In this document: in pieces, positions 1-8,336 of the stretch | How the letters are laid out: each line of letters starts with the position of its first letter | How positions within the stretch are numbered: position 1 is the first letter of the stretch | Origin: Neomegalonema sp. | GTDB lineage: Bacteria > Pseudomonadota > Alphaproteobacteria > Rhodobacterales > Rhodobacteraceae | Reading direction: 5' to 3' | DNA: 52,607 nucleotides | NCBI GenBank assembly: GCA_022760355.1 | Contig: JALEGB010000015.1 | Span: forward strand, 1-52,607 | Made by a program: the position numbers and the translations under genes | The notes under the pieces: model-generated | Told to the model about the DNA's origin: nothing | The model's database searches: none | Seen by the model: only the letters and a program-made list of their open reading frames with translations

Positions 1-63
1 GAACCCGGGGCTCTCGCGCAATTCTTCGAATTACGCTGCCGCCTGGAGTGTCTCGGAAATCTG

Positions 64-88
64 TGCGCAATCGCTTCGCAATTGCGCA
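64..88 (-). terminator. Possible terminator hairpin after tRNA-Tyr
   Basis: Perfect 8-bp inverted repeat (arms 64-71 and 81-88, 9-nt loop) lying directly 3' of the tRNA-Tyr gene on its strand. It is followed by only a short T-containing stretch, so it could be a transcription terminator or a processing signal. The identification rests on position and symmetry alone. Confidence 0.35.
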
Positions 89-89
89 G

Positions 90-175
90 TGGTGGAGAGG
101 GCTGGATTCGAACCAGCGTAGGGTTACCCCGACGGATTTACAGTCCGTTGCATTTGACCGCTCTGCCACCTCTCC
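90..175 (-). tRNA. tRNA-Tyr (anticodon GTA)
   Basis: Read on the minus strand, the sequence folds as a full cloverleaf. The 7-bp acceptor stem GGAGAGG pairs with CCTCTCC (169-175 with 94-100), the T-loop contains TTCGAATCC, and the anticodon stem-loop ACGGA-CTGTAAA-TCCGT carries GTA (complement at 139-141). The variable arm is class II-sized, as expected for bacterial tRNA-Tyr. The 3' CCA appears to be encoded (90-92). The gene is divergent from the rRNA methyltransferase gene and has a hairpin at its 3' side. Confidence 0.97.
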
Positions 176-374
176 ACACATCGTTGCTGCGCACAGCTTC
201 GATGGAGCGCATTTCACGCTGGACTGGCAAAGCGGAGCGCCAGCGTGAGACCCGAAGGCCTGGAGGGCGCAGATAGGGGGGCCGTGCGCTCTTTGTCAAC
301 CGCTTCTGAGCTTCACCTTGGCAACTTCCACGGATATAGCAATTTTTTCTAAGGACGAGCATCAGGAGCAACAG

Positions 375-1196
375 TTGCGCAAACCGGATCGGCGCCCCAC
401 CGCCGCGTCTCGACGCGGATCGCAGGACAAAGCACGACGCGATTGGCGCGCCGGCGGCGAACCTACTGAACTTTGGTTCTTTGGGCTGCACGCCGTGCGC
501 GCCGCGCTGGAAAACCCGGCTCGTGTGCGCCACCGCCTGCTAGCGACCCCCAACGCGGTGCAGCGGCTTGGAGAAGCGGCGATCGCCGCCGGTGGGCTGG
601 AGCCGGAGATCCAGGATCCGCGCCGTTTCGGCGCGCCGCTGGACCCCAATTCGGTGCATCAGGGCGTCGCGCTGCATTGCGACCCGCTGGAGTGGCCGCC
701 GATTGAGGAGGTTTGCGGGCTGCGTGATCGCCGCGATGCGCCGCGGGTGCTGCTGCTGGATCAGGTGACCGACCCGCACAATGTCGGCGCCATCCTCCGC
801 TCCGCCGAGGTGTTCGGCGCCCGCGCCGTGATCGCGCCCCGGCGCAAAGCGGCGCCGGAGACTGGGGCGCTGGCGAAATCCGCTTCAGGCGCGCTGGAGC
901 GCATGCCCTACCTCCGCCTGTCCTCGCTCGGCGGCGCGATCGAAAAGCTGCAAGAGATCGGCTACGCGGCAATCGGGCTGGATGGCGAAGCGCCCCTCGA
1001 TCTGCGCACCGCGGCGGAGACGACCGCCTCCACGCCAGCTGCGCTCGCCCTAGGCGCCGAAGGGGCCGGACTGCGCGACTCGACAAAGGAACGCTGCGAC
1101 GCGCTGGCGAAGATTAGCGCGGCTGACGCCTTCGCCTCCCTCAACGTTTCAAACGCCGCCGCGGTCGCGTTGTTTGCGCTTTCGCCACGCAGCTGA
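375..1196 (+). CDS. rlmB: TrmH/SpoU-family 23S rRNA 2'-O-ribose methyltransferase (RlmB-like)
   Basis: SPOUT-class methyltransferase that transfers a methyl group from SAM to a ribose 2'-OH; RlmB-type members modify a conserved guanosine in 23S rRNA. All three SpoU motifs are visible: motif 1 NVGAILRSAEVFGA (about residues 136-149), motif 2 ALGAEGAGL (about 226-233) and motif 3 SLNVSNAAAVALF (about 255-267). The N-terminal part has the FFGLHAVRAALE segment of the substrate-binding domain. The frame is open from a TTG at 318, but the TTG at 375 was chosen because AGGAG (364-368) precedes it by 6 nt, and a promoter-like TTCACC-N17-TATAGC (312-340) would place transcription start downstream of 318. 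The exact target nucleotide is inferred from the family. Confidence 0.88.
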   Translation: MRKPDRRPTAASRRGSQDKARRDWRAGGEPTELWFFGLHAVRAALENPARVRHRLLATPNAVQRLGEAAIAAGGLEPEIQDPRRFGAPLDPNSVHQGVALHCDPLEWPPIEEVCGLRDRRDAPRVLLLDQVTDPHNVGAILRSAEVFGARAVIAPRRKAAPETGALAKSASGALERMPYLRLSSLGGAIEKLQEIGYAAIGLDGEAPLDLRTAAETTASTPAALALGAEGAGLRDSTKERCDALAKISAADAFASLNVSNAAAVALFALSPRS

Positions 1197-1307
1197 ACTC
1201 GGCAAGAGCCTCGACACGGAAATGACGAATTTGTGCCGCCCCGCGTGAGCAAATTTGCACTAGATCAGGCGCATGATTCGAAACGCGATGTGGGGATTGG
1301 AGAGCAG

Positions 1308-1781
1308 ATGACGCCGATAAAGCGTCGGGAGATGTTGGCGGGTTGCGCTGCGCTTGCGGCGTTGGGCGCGGCCTGTGGAGCGGCCGCGCAGAAGCGACGG
1401 AGAAGCCCGGTTTGGAAAGATATTTGGGGGCGGGCGCTGAAAGGCTATGACTGTGTCAGCTACTTCAACAAGTCGGGCCCAGCGCAAGGGTCCGTCGCGT
1501 TTGAAATGCACTATCGTGGGGCAAACTGGCTTTTCGCCAGTATGGCGGCGATGAAAAGCTTCGCCCATACCCCGCATAAGTTTGAACCGGTTTTCGGCGG
1601 CTACTGTGTACAGACACTTGCGACGGCCGGGCGGCTTATTGGCTGCGATCCGCTGGAGTGGGACCTGTATCAAGGTCGATTGGTCATGCTCAGCAGCCGC
1701 GAAATGCGCCATGCTTGGCGGCGAGATCCCGCAGGTTCGGTCCTGGCCGCGAAGGCGGCGTGGCGCACGCATTTCGGTTGA
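1308..1781 (+). CDS. YHS domain-containing protein with twin-arginine-like signal
   Basis: 157-residue exported protein. The N-terminus IKRREMLAGCAALAALGAAC has a twin arginine followed by a hydrophobic stretch, suggesting Tat export or membrane anchoring. The remainder matches the YHS family pattern: LKGYDCVSYF, then FASMAAMKSFAHTPHKFEPV, then the GGYC motif and a C-terminal DP...W...G.L segment. YHS domains are small, Cys-containing and often metal-associated; no enzymatic role is established for this subgroup. The ATG at 1308 was preferred because GGAGAG precedes it and it starts the signal sequence; the frame is open upstream to 1233. No obvious operon partner: the next gene is on the other strand. 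Confidence 0.8.
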   Translation: MTPIKRREMLAGCAALAALGAACGAAAQKRRRSPVWKDIWGRALKGYDCVSYFNKSGPAQGSVAFEMHYRGANWLFASMAAMKSFAHTPHKFEPVFGGYCVQTLATAGRLIGCDPLEWDLYQGRLVMLSSREMRHAWRRDPAGSVLAAKAAWRTHFG

Positions 1782-1832
1782 GCGCTTGAGCCGCTCAAGG
1801 ATCCTGTTGCTCATGGCGCAGGGCGGAAGCGG

Positions 1833-2297
1833 CTAAAAATCCTCGCGCCAATGATAGAAGCACGCGACGCACTCAACAGCGCCGCTGCTGTCGCTGAGGG
1901 GCAGGAAGAGGCGACAAGCCGCGGTTGAGGGCGCCCCGCGCAACGTCTGAGCAAATTCGCGATACTGCGGTTCGCCGGTGACGAACAGCTCGATATATAA
2001 CGACGTCAAGCGGCGCAGCTCATGCGGCTTGATCATATCTGAGAAAAAGTACCCAACCGGATCAACACCACTTTGCCGCGCGACCGGCCTTCCGACGAAC
2101 TCGAACATGAAGTTCGGAGAACCATCTTCCGTTGGGTGTTTGGTGATCACCGTTAACTTAGCTTCATCGGTCTTGCGCCGCTCGAGATCAAAGTTCTCTC
2201 GATTAGCGCCGCCAGCGTCCGACAGTTGGCGCCATTCGCTCAGGAGCAAGAAAAATTCTTCTGGCGCATCAGAGGCTAGCGGCATGTCGTCGGTCAA
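1833..2297 (-). CDS. PAS_5-like domain protein
   Basis: Up to 154 residues. The central and C-terminal parts resemble the alphaproteobacterial PAS_5 family: FEFVGRPVARQSGVDPVGYFFSD, then a helix HELRRLTSLYIELF, then a LFLPLSDSSGAVECVACF strand pair typical of the end of a PAS fold. There is no catalytic or output domain, so it would act, if at all, as a stand-alone sensor. The longest frame begins with TTG at 2297; an ATG at 2285 is an alternative. It is divergent from the AraC-type regulator, with about 100 bp between the starts, which raises the possibility of common control. The family call is by pattern, not search. Confidence 0.6.
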   Translation of the reverse strand: MTDDMPLASDAPEEFFLLLSEWRQLSDAGGANRENFDLERRKTDEAKLTVITKHPTEDGSPNFMFEFVGRPVARQSGVDPVGYFFSDMIKPHELRRLTSLYIELFVTGEPQYREFAQTLRGAPSTAACRLFLPLSDSSGAVECVACFYHWREDF

Positions 2298-2400
2298 AGC
2301 GATGCTTAGTTTCTTTTCAGAGGCAAAATCGGCGCTATAATCACAGTCGCGAGGTCGAGTTCCTTAACGAATCGCGCCAAACTCTAGACATTTTGAGCCA

Positions 2401-3435
2401 ATGGCATCGGCAGCTGGAACTAATCATATTACTGACCGACTACGCGTTTCGGTAGGGGTATGCCGGGGCCTTCCCGAATTTACCCGCGAGTTTGGCGTCG
2501 ATATCAATGCTGTTGCCAAGGCGCTGAACTTGGATTGCCAAGTTTTGCAACGATTTGATCAATTTATTAGCTTCGACAAATATTGCCGCTTACTTGAAAG
2601 TATCGCGACGATATGTGGCGATGAAATTTTTGGGCTTAAATTTGGCGATTATTTTGGATTAGGGGGCAGCGGTCCGTTTGGGTACGGCCTAAAATCCGCA
2701 CCCGATCTACGACATCAACTTGAATTTACAGTTAAGTACTACCAGTGCTATGCTAGCCTTGAGTATACGTCATTAGAAAGAACACGCACTCAAGCCCGTA
2801 TTGAGTGGGGCGTTTCGCCGATGATAATCAAGGTCGATCAGTACACGGACTTTTCTACGCGCCTGTTTCTAAGGCACCTTCAGCTCTGTGCTGGCAAGGG
2901 CTGGCTGCCCAGGGCCGCCGAATTGCAGCGTGGCGCTCCCCCAAATAAAACGGCGCACCGACGCTTAATCTCACCGCAAATACAGTTTCAAGCGGACGCC
3001 AACGCGCTGATCATTGATTCACAAGCACTGGATCGGCCCAATCCACACTCAGACCCAGTTCTTTTCGAAATGATGACTGCAAAATGCGCCGAAATACGCG
3101 CGGGAATCCCTACACATGTTGATTTTCGCGGCAAGGTTGAGGAGGAGGTGCTCGCAATGCTGGGGAGCACGCCTCCCTCAACCGCGAAGGTCGCCGCCCG
3201 GCTTGGCATGAGCGAACGCAGTCTGCAGCGACGGCTTGCTGAGGTTGATCTTACGTTTCAAGAACTTGTGGATTCAGTCCGCCGTGAGCTTTCGGATCGA
3301 TTGCTGACCGATAGCCAGCTCTCGATTTCCGAGGTCGCCTATCGGCTGGGCTTTTCGGCGCCAAGCGCTTACACGCGCTCAGCCGCGCGATGGTACGGCG
3401 CAACGCCCAGCGAGGTGCGTCGCCGCCATCTGTGA
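2401..3435 (+). CDS. AraC-family transcriptional regulator (OruR/ArgR-type, 344 aa)
   Basis: The C-terminal 90 residues carry the double helix-turn-helix of AraC regulators: VAARLGMSERSLQRRLAEVDL followed by SISEVAYRLGFSAPSAYTRSAARWYGATPSEVRRRH. The N-terminal 200 residues resemble the Arabinose_bd-type ligand domain found in OruR-like regulators (about 340 aa is the usual length). It probably binds a small metabolite and activates a neighbouring or remote operon. The gene is visibly AT-richer than its surroundings, especially in the first half (one 60-nt block near 2581 is about 40% GC), which suggests acquisition from elsewhere. The ligand is unknown; the divergent PAS_5-like gene is a possible target. 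Confidence 0.85.
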   Translation: MASAAGTNHITDRLRVSVGVCRGLPEFTREFGVDINAVAKALNLDCQVLQRFDQFISFDKYCRLLESIATICGDEIFGLKFGDYFGLGGSGPFGYGLKSAPDLRHQLEFTVKYYQCYASLEYTSLERTRTQARIEWGVSPMIIKVDQYTDFSTRLFLRHLQLCAGKGWLPRAAELQRGAPPNKTAHRRLISPQIQFQADANALIIDSQALDRPNPHSDPVLFEMMTAKCAEIRAGIPTHVDFRGKVEEEVLAMLGSTPPSTAKVAARLGMSERSLQRRLAEVDLTFQELVDSVRRELSDRLLTDSQLSISEVAYRLGFSAPSAYTRSAARWYGATPSEVRRRHL

Positions 3436-3633
3436 TCCCAGCACGTTCACATCCCCATCTTTTACTTAACGCGCCAAAACAGCCCCAGGGTTGACGAGGA
3501 ATGTTAACGCACAGGCGGCGCGCTCGTTTTAGATGGAGCGTTCATTCACCATTAGACCTATCGACGCAGCCACTTACGACCGACGGCTCAATAGAGAAGG
3601 CCGGTTTGGCGCACAGGAGCAAGCTCAACAACA

Positions 3634-3807
3634 ATGATGCGAGAACAAAACGACCGAGAACAGCCCGAAGGCATCGACCAAGTTCTATCGCGAATCGCAG
3701 ATGACGAGGTGCGGGCGCTTCTGATCGATCTGATCCATGCAATTGAGGCGTCCAACGGCAACCAACTGGCGCTGCTCAGATCGAAGTCGCACAACCTTCA
3801 CTCGTGA
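3634..3807 (+). CDS. Possible small protein (57 aa), unknown function
   Basis: A short frame starting ATG ATG at 3634 and ending TGA at 3805-3807. The predicted protein is acidic and amphipathic (core IADDEVRALLIDLIHAIEAS), and many codons end in G or C as in neighbouring genes, which favours a real gene. Against it, the nearest purine-rich sequence (AGGAGC at 3615-3620) is rather far from the ATG, and I recognise no family. It lies alone in a 730-bp gap between the AraC gene and the FabI-like gene. Confidence 0.35.
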   Translation: MMREQNDREQPEGIDQVLSRIADDEVRALLIDLIHAIEASNGNQLALLRSKSHNLHS

Positions 3808-4163
3808 CGCAGGATGATGGCGGCTCGGGCCGCCACGCCGCAAAGCTTCTGCTGCAGCGCCTCAAAAGCGTGGCGAGATAGCGCCTCCAGGATCGCCGCC
3901 GGAACGCAAAAGCTTAAACTCATTCGAAAAATACGCCCGTACCGCGGCCAATTGACATTTCGCAATGCAGCGAAACGGGTTATCGGCGCCTCATCCCTGC
4001 GGCGTCGGAGCGGGCTGGCTGATTCGGCGCCTCAACTGGTTAACCGCGTCTAGCCGGCTGATCGCCCCAAGGCCCCGCCCAGATTGCCGCGCTCAGTTCA
4101 GCGCTGCGCCGGGCGCGACCCCGAAAGGCGTCGGAGCGCTGGTCAGCGCGTCGAGGAGCTTCG
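3808..4163. other. Intergenic stretch before the FabI-like gene
   Basis: About 350 bp without a convincing gene on either strand. It contains one GC-rich hairpin (arms 3818-3824 and 3829-3835, 4-nt loop, no T-run) that may end upstream transcription. The remainder probably holds the promoter of the FabI-like/DUF3141 unit, but I cannot pick a clear -35/-10 pair. Confidence 0.4.
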
Positions 4164-4928
4164 ATGTTTTCACTCAGCGGACAAAAGGCGCTGGTCGTCG
4201 GCGTTGCGAATGACAGCTCCGTCGCCTGGGGCTGCGCCCAAGCGCTGCGCGCGCAAGGCGCGTCACTGGCGATAACGTATCTTAACGAGAAGGCGGAGAA
4301 GTATGTGCGCCCCCTGGCCGAATCGGTCGAGGCGGAGATCATCGCGCCGCTCAATGTGCAAGATGCGGCTCAACATGACGCGCTGTTCGCCGAAATTACC
4401 GAGCGATGGGGCAAGCTCGATACTGTCGTGCACTCAATCGCGTTCTGCCCGATGGAAGATCTCCACGGCCGGGTTGTCGACAGTTCCGCGGCGGGTTTTG
4501 GGCTCGCGATGGACGTCTCCGTGCATTCTTTTTTGCGGCTTATTCGCAGCGCCGAGCCGCTGATGGCGGAAGGCGGCACCTGCATGACAGTGTCATTCTA
4601 CGGCTCGGAGAAAGTCGTTGAGCACTACAATGTAATGGGGCCGGTCAAAGCGGCGCTGGAGTCGGTTACGCGCTATGCGGCGGCGGAACTTGGCGAAAAG
4701 GGGATTTCCGTGCATGCGCTGTCCCCCGGCCCGCTCAAAACCCGCGCCGCGTCCGGCATCGACCATTTCGATCAGCTGCTCAATCAAGCGGCGGACCGCG
4801 CGCCGATGCATACGCTGGCGTCGATCGAGGATGTCGGCGCCTACGCCGCATTCCTCGCCAGCAAAGAGGCGGCGCACGTCACCGGCGGCGTGCATCCGAT
4901 CGATGGCGGCTACAGCATCATCGGCTGA
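4164..4928 (+). CDS. FabI-like enoyl-ACP reductase / SDR paralogue of the PHA-type cluster
   Basis: 254-residue short-chain dehydrogenase of the FabI branch, which reduces the 2,3-double bond of enoyl thioesters with NAD(P)H. Visible features: nucleotide-binding start ALVVGVANDSSVAWGCAQAL (FabI-type, about residues 9-28), the catalytic pair Y155...K162 in HYNVMGPVKAALE, and the FabI-like C-terminus SPGPLKTRAASGI. In E. coli FabI a second conserved tyrosine (Y146) sits in SYLG; the aligned stretch here is SFYG, so that position reads Phe. This, and the tight link (14 nt) to the DUF3141 gene, suggest a specialised paralogue rather than the housekeeping reductase. The start is supported by GAGGAG 5 nt before the ATG. 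Confidence 0.8.
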   Translation: MFSLSGQKALVVGVANDSSVAWGCAQALRAQGASLAITYLNEKAEKYVRPLAESVEAEIIAPLNVQDAAQHDALFAEITERWGKLDTVVHSIAFCPMEDLHGRVVDSSAAGFGLAMDVSVHSFLRLIRSAEPLMAEGGTCMTVSFYGSEKVVEHYNVMGPVKAALESVTRYAAAELGEKGISVHALSPGPLKTRAASGIDHFDQLLNQAADRAPMHTLASIEDVGAYAAFLASKEAAHVTGGVHPIDGGYSIIG

Positions 4929-4942
4929 GGGAGCGAAGAGCA

Positions 4943-7342
4943 ATGGCGGAACGTTCGATTAATATGTGGCGCGAGAACGCCGTGACGGGGATGGCCGAGG
5001 CGCGCGAAGGCGGTCAGGAGCTCCTCGGCGCCCAACTGCAAACTTCGTCGGCAATGTTGGCGCAATTGGCGAAGACCAGCGAGATGCTGTCTCGCGGCGC
5101 TTCGCGGCAGTTCGATCGCATCTCCAAAACCCATGCGGCGCGAATGCGCCGCAGCTTTGAGGCGCTGCAGAGCGTAATGGAGCAGATGGCCCGACCGGAA
5201 CGGCCAGGCAGGCTTGTCGAGGCTTGGCGGGATTATGGGCATGATGTCGCCAATCGCGCCGTACTTACGCTCGACACGCTGCGAGAGCGGGGCGATATAT
5301 TCCTTCGCCATGAGGCCGAGGGCTGCCCGCCTGTTTTGATCTATGACTATGAAGTCGTCATGGACGGCGCCAGTCTGCCGCAGCCCTGCAATTATGTGCT
5401 GCTGAAAATCCTGCCCCCGGAAGGGTGCGAGGTGCATGACTGGAAACGCCCTTACATCATTATCGATCCCAGAGCGGGGCATGGCGCCGGGATCGGCGGT
5501 TTCAAACCGGACAGCCAGGTCGGCGTGGCGCTGAGAGACGGGCACCCGGTCTATTTTGTCAGCTTCCGGCGCGAACCTGAGCCAGGCCAAACGTTGGCGA
5601 GCGTAACGCGCGCGGAAGCGGAGTTTGTGCGCGAGGTCAAGCGCCGGCATCCGGACGCGTCCAACCCGGTCGTGACAGGCAACTGTCAGGGCGGATGGGC
5701 GACCCTCCTGCTCGCCGCCACCAACCCGGACCTCACCGGTCCAATCTGCATCAACGGCGCGCCGGTGGCGACATGGGCCGGAGAAGTTGGCTCCCACCCA
5801 ATGCGCTATAACGCTGGCGTACTCGGCGGCGCGTGGCAGCCAATGTTCTGGGCCGATATGGGGGCGGGCGTGTTTGACGGCGCGCATCTCGTTATGAACT
5901 TTGAGATGCTCAACCCAAGCCGCAGCTATTTCCGCAAATATTATGACCTGTTCCAAGCGCCAGCGCAAAGCCGGCAGCGTTTTTTGGAGTTTGAAAAATG
6001 GTGGGGCGGCTTCTTCCTGCTCAATGAGGCTGAAATTCGGTGGATCGTTGAACAGCTTTTTGTCGGCAACCGCCTGGTCAAAAACGAAGCGCGTCTTGAG
6101 CCCGGCCGTATTGTCGATCTCAAAAATATTCGGGCGCCTATCATCGTTTTTGCAAGTCACGGAGACAACATCACGCCGCCACAACAGGCGCTGAATTGGA
6201 TTTTGGACACCTATGCTGATGCAAGCGAAATTCAAATTCGCGGCCAGCGGATCATTTATATGGTTCACGATCAGATCGGCCATCTTGGCATCTTCGTGTC
6301 GTCCAAAATCGCGAAGAAAGAGCACACTGAAGTCACCTCGACGCTGAAAACCATCGAAGCTCTGGCGCCTGGCCTCTATGAGATGAAGATTGACGACACC
6401 TTCGGCCATGGCGCGGAGAAGGAATTCACCGTCAGCTTTCACGAACGCGCGCTGGACGACATCCGCGCTCTCGATGACGGCCGGGATGACGAGGTCGCCT
6501 TCGCCGCCGTCGCACGCGCCTCGGAAATGCAGGCCGGCGCCTATGAGCTGATGGGACGGCCAGTCATCCAGGCGCTGGCGACCCAGCCCGTCGCGCGTAT
6601 GGGGCGGGCGCAGCACCCGTTGCGCATGCAGCGCGCTTTGATGTCGAGCCATAATCCGATGCTCAGCCCACTGCCCCGCCTCGCCGCCGCGATCGAGACG
6701 CAGCCGCGCCGCGCCGCGCCGGACAACCCATTCCTCGCGGCGGAAAAGCTGTGGGCCGACGTGATTGAACAATCGCTCGACTTCGCCCGCGACATTCGCG
6801 ACGCGTGGTATGAGTGGCTGTTTTTCGCGACTTGGAGCACGCCATGGGCGCGCGCCTTTGGTCGCACACACCAGCTGCGGCGCACGCTGAAAAATGACGT
6901 CGAACTCAAAAACCTGCCCGAGGTGCAGGCGGCCTTGCGCAATATGCGCCGCGGGGGATTCGCCGAGGCCGTCATCCGTATGTTGATCCTCCTTGCCGAA
7001 TCGCGTGGAAATGTGCGCCGAGATCGGCTGGAGCGGTCAGCGCGCATTCTCACGCAGGATGAGCCTTTCCGCTCAATGACGGCTGACGAGCGCAAGCTTC
7101 TGATTCAAGAGCAGACGATGATCGTCCATTTTGAGCCTGAGCACGCGATCGAGAGCCTTCCGGCGCTGCTGCCACGGAAAAAAGAACGCGAGCTGGCCTG
7201 TAAGGTGGTGCGGTATGTTCCCGGCGCGCAGAAGGAGATGGCGACGCATACGATCGAGACGCTGCAACGCTTCCACGAGATCTTGGGCGTAGCGCCATTG
7301 AACGATGATGTGTTGAATGATCCCATGGCGGCGGCGGAATAA
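4943..7342 (+). CDS. DUF3141 protein, polyhydroxyalkanoate-synthase-like alpha/beta hydrolase
   Basis: 799 residues. The first ~125 are amphipathic helices resembling phasins. The middle is an alpha/beta hydrolase fold related to PHA synthases, with a nucleophile elbow GNCQGGW in which Cys248 replaces the usual Ser, an acid-loop candidate SHGDNITPP and a histidine loop QIGHLG. The C-terminal ~300 residues are a helical, charged extension. Cys nucleophiles are typical of PHA synthases, but DUF3141 proteins have, to my knowledge, no assigned reaction. It follows the FabI-like gene by 14 nt and probably forms one transcript with it. In related bacteria, as I recall, this family sits with acetate-kinase and phosphotransacylase genes; those are absent here. 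Confidence 0.85.
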   Translation: MAERSINMWRENAVTGMAEAREGGQELLGAQLQTSSAMLAQLAKTSEMLSRGASRQFDRISKTHAARMRRSFEALQSVMEQMARPERPGRLVEAWRDYGHDVANRAVLTLDTLRERGDIFLRHEAEGCPPVLIYDYEVVMDGASLPQPCNYVLLKILPPEGCEVHDWKRPYIIIDPRAGHGAGIGGFKPDSQVGVALRDGHPVYFVSFRREPEPGQTLASVTRAEAEFVREVKRRHPDASNPVVTGNCQGGWATLLLAATNPDLTGPICINGAPVATWAGEVGSHPMRYNAGVLGGAWQPMFWADMGAGVFDGAHLVMNFEMLNPSRSYFRKYYDLFQAPAQSRQRFLEFEKWWGGFFLLNEAEIRWIVEQLFVGNRLVKNEARLEPGRIVDLKNIRAPIIVFASHGDNITPPQQALNWILDTYADASEIQIRGQRIIYMVHDQIGHLGIFVSSKIAKKEHTEVTSTLKTIEALAPGLYEMKIDDTFGHGAEKEFTVSFHERALDDIRALDDGRDDEVAFAAVARASEMQAGAYELMGRPVIQALATQPVARMGRAQHPLRMQRALMSSHNPMLSPLPRLAAAIETQPRRAAPDNPFLAAEKLWADVIEQSLDFARDIRDAWYEWLFFATWSTPWARAFGRTHQLRRTLKNDVELKNLPEVQAALRNMRRGGFAEAVIRMLILLAESRGNVRRDRLERSARILTQDEPFRSMTADERKLLIQEQTMIVHFEPEHAIESLPALLPRKKERELACKVVRYVPGAQKEMATHTIETLQRFHEILGVAPLNDDVLNDPMAAAE

Positions 7343-7420
7343 AGCCGCCCGGCAGAAATACATGATCGCCCGCCCGTTGCGGGAAGCGCGGAAAGCGGGC
7401 GACGACAAAGACAGAGTGGA

Positions 7421-8278
7421 ATGGAATATTTTCTCGCTAGGGATGGGCGGCGACTTGCCTATCGCGACACGGCGGGGGCGGGCCCGGCCGTGCTGTGCCT
7501 CGGGGGGCTCACACGCAATGGCCGCGACTTCGCCGCGCTGAGCGCGTATCTCCAGGATCGTTATCGCGTGATCCGGCTGGACAGTCGCGGCCGTGGCGAA
7601 TCTGAACATGCGCGCCAGCCCTTGTCTGAATACACCATCCCCGTCGAGGCCGGCGATGCGATCGGCGCGCTGGACCATCTGGGCGTCAAGCAAGCGGCCA
7701 TCGTCGGCACGTCTCGGGGCGGTATTCTGGCGATGGCGATTGCGGGAGGAGCGCCAGAGCGCGTCACTGCCGTTATTTTAAATGACGTTGGCGCTGAAAT
7801 CGAAGGCCGCGGATTGCTGCGCATATTCGCAACGCTTGGCCGCCAGCCCGCGGCCCAAAGCTTTGACGCCGCAGCGCGGGATCTCGCCGACGCGAACCAA
7901 CCCGCATTCAAAGACGTCTCACATGCCCAATGGCTGCAACATGCGCATGACATCTACGATGATGATGGCGACGGGCGGCCGCGCCTGTCCTATGATCCCC
8001 ATCTACGCAGCTGCGTCGCCGCCACCATCGAAGGCGGCGATGGCAATGTCAGCTTATGGCCCCTGTTTGAGGCGCTGCGGGACAAACCCTTGCTGATCGT
8101 TCGAGGGCGCAACTCGGATGTGCTCGCCCCTCGGACTGTTGACCGAATGGCGGCGGAGCACCCGAGCATGATGGTCATCGAGATTGCGAACCGCGGCCAT
8201 GCGCCTTTTCTGAATGAGCGCGAAGCGTTGACGGCGATTGACGCGTTCCTTGAGCGCCACCACCGGTCGGCTACGTAA
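7421..8278 (+). CDS. Alpha/beta-fold hydrolase
   Basis: 285-residue alpha/beta hydrolase. The nucleophile elbow is GTSRGG (Ser near residue 99), preceded by the oxyanion-hole region LCLGGLTRNGRDF and the conserved RLDSRGRGES strand-turn. The likely acid and base are the Asp of RGRNSDVLAP and the His of IANRGHAPFL. Substrate is unknown; such proteins include esterases and C-C hydrolases. It lies 78 bp after the DUF3141 gene on the same strand and may belong to the same transcription unit, then converges on the ThDP-enzyme gene. Confidence 0.85.
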   Translation: MEYFLARDGRRLAYRDTAGAGPAVLCLGGLTRNGRDFAALSAYLQDRYRVIRLDSRGRGESEHARQPLSEYTIPVEAGDAIGALDHLGVKQAAIVGTSRGGILAMAIAGGAPERVTAVILNDVGAEIEGRGLLRIFATLGRQPAAQSFDAAARDLADANQPAFKDVSHAQWLQHAHDIYDDDGDGRPRLSYDPHLRSCVAATIEGGDGNVSLWPLFEALRDKPLLIVRGRNSDVLAPRTVDRMAAEHPSMMVIEIANRGHAPFLNEREALTAIDAFLERHHRSAT

Positions 8279-8336
8279 TCTGAAACGCCTCTCGACGCTG
8301 AAAAGGCCCGTTGACCCACCGCATGGGCGCCGCCGT

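Noticed and set aside
3808-4163. Plus-strand frames of about 80 residues before the FabI-like gene
   Set aside because: No start signal, no recognisable sequence, and coding bias is weak.
4910-6871. 653-residue open frame on the minus strand
   Set aside because: Lies antisense to the recognised DUF3141 gene. Long antisense frames are common in this GC-rich, codon-biased DNA, and the translation has no recognisable domain.
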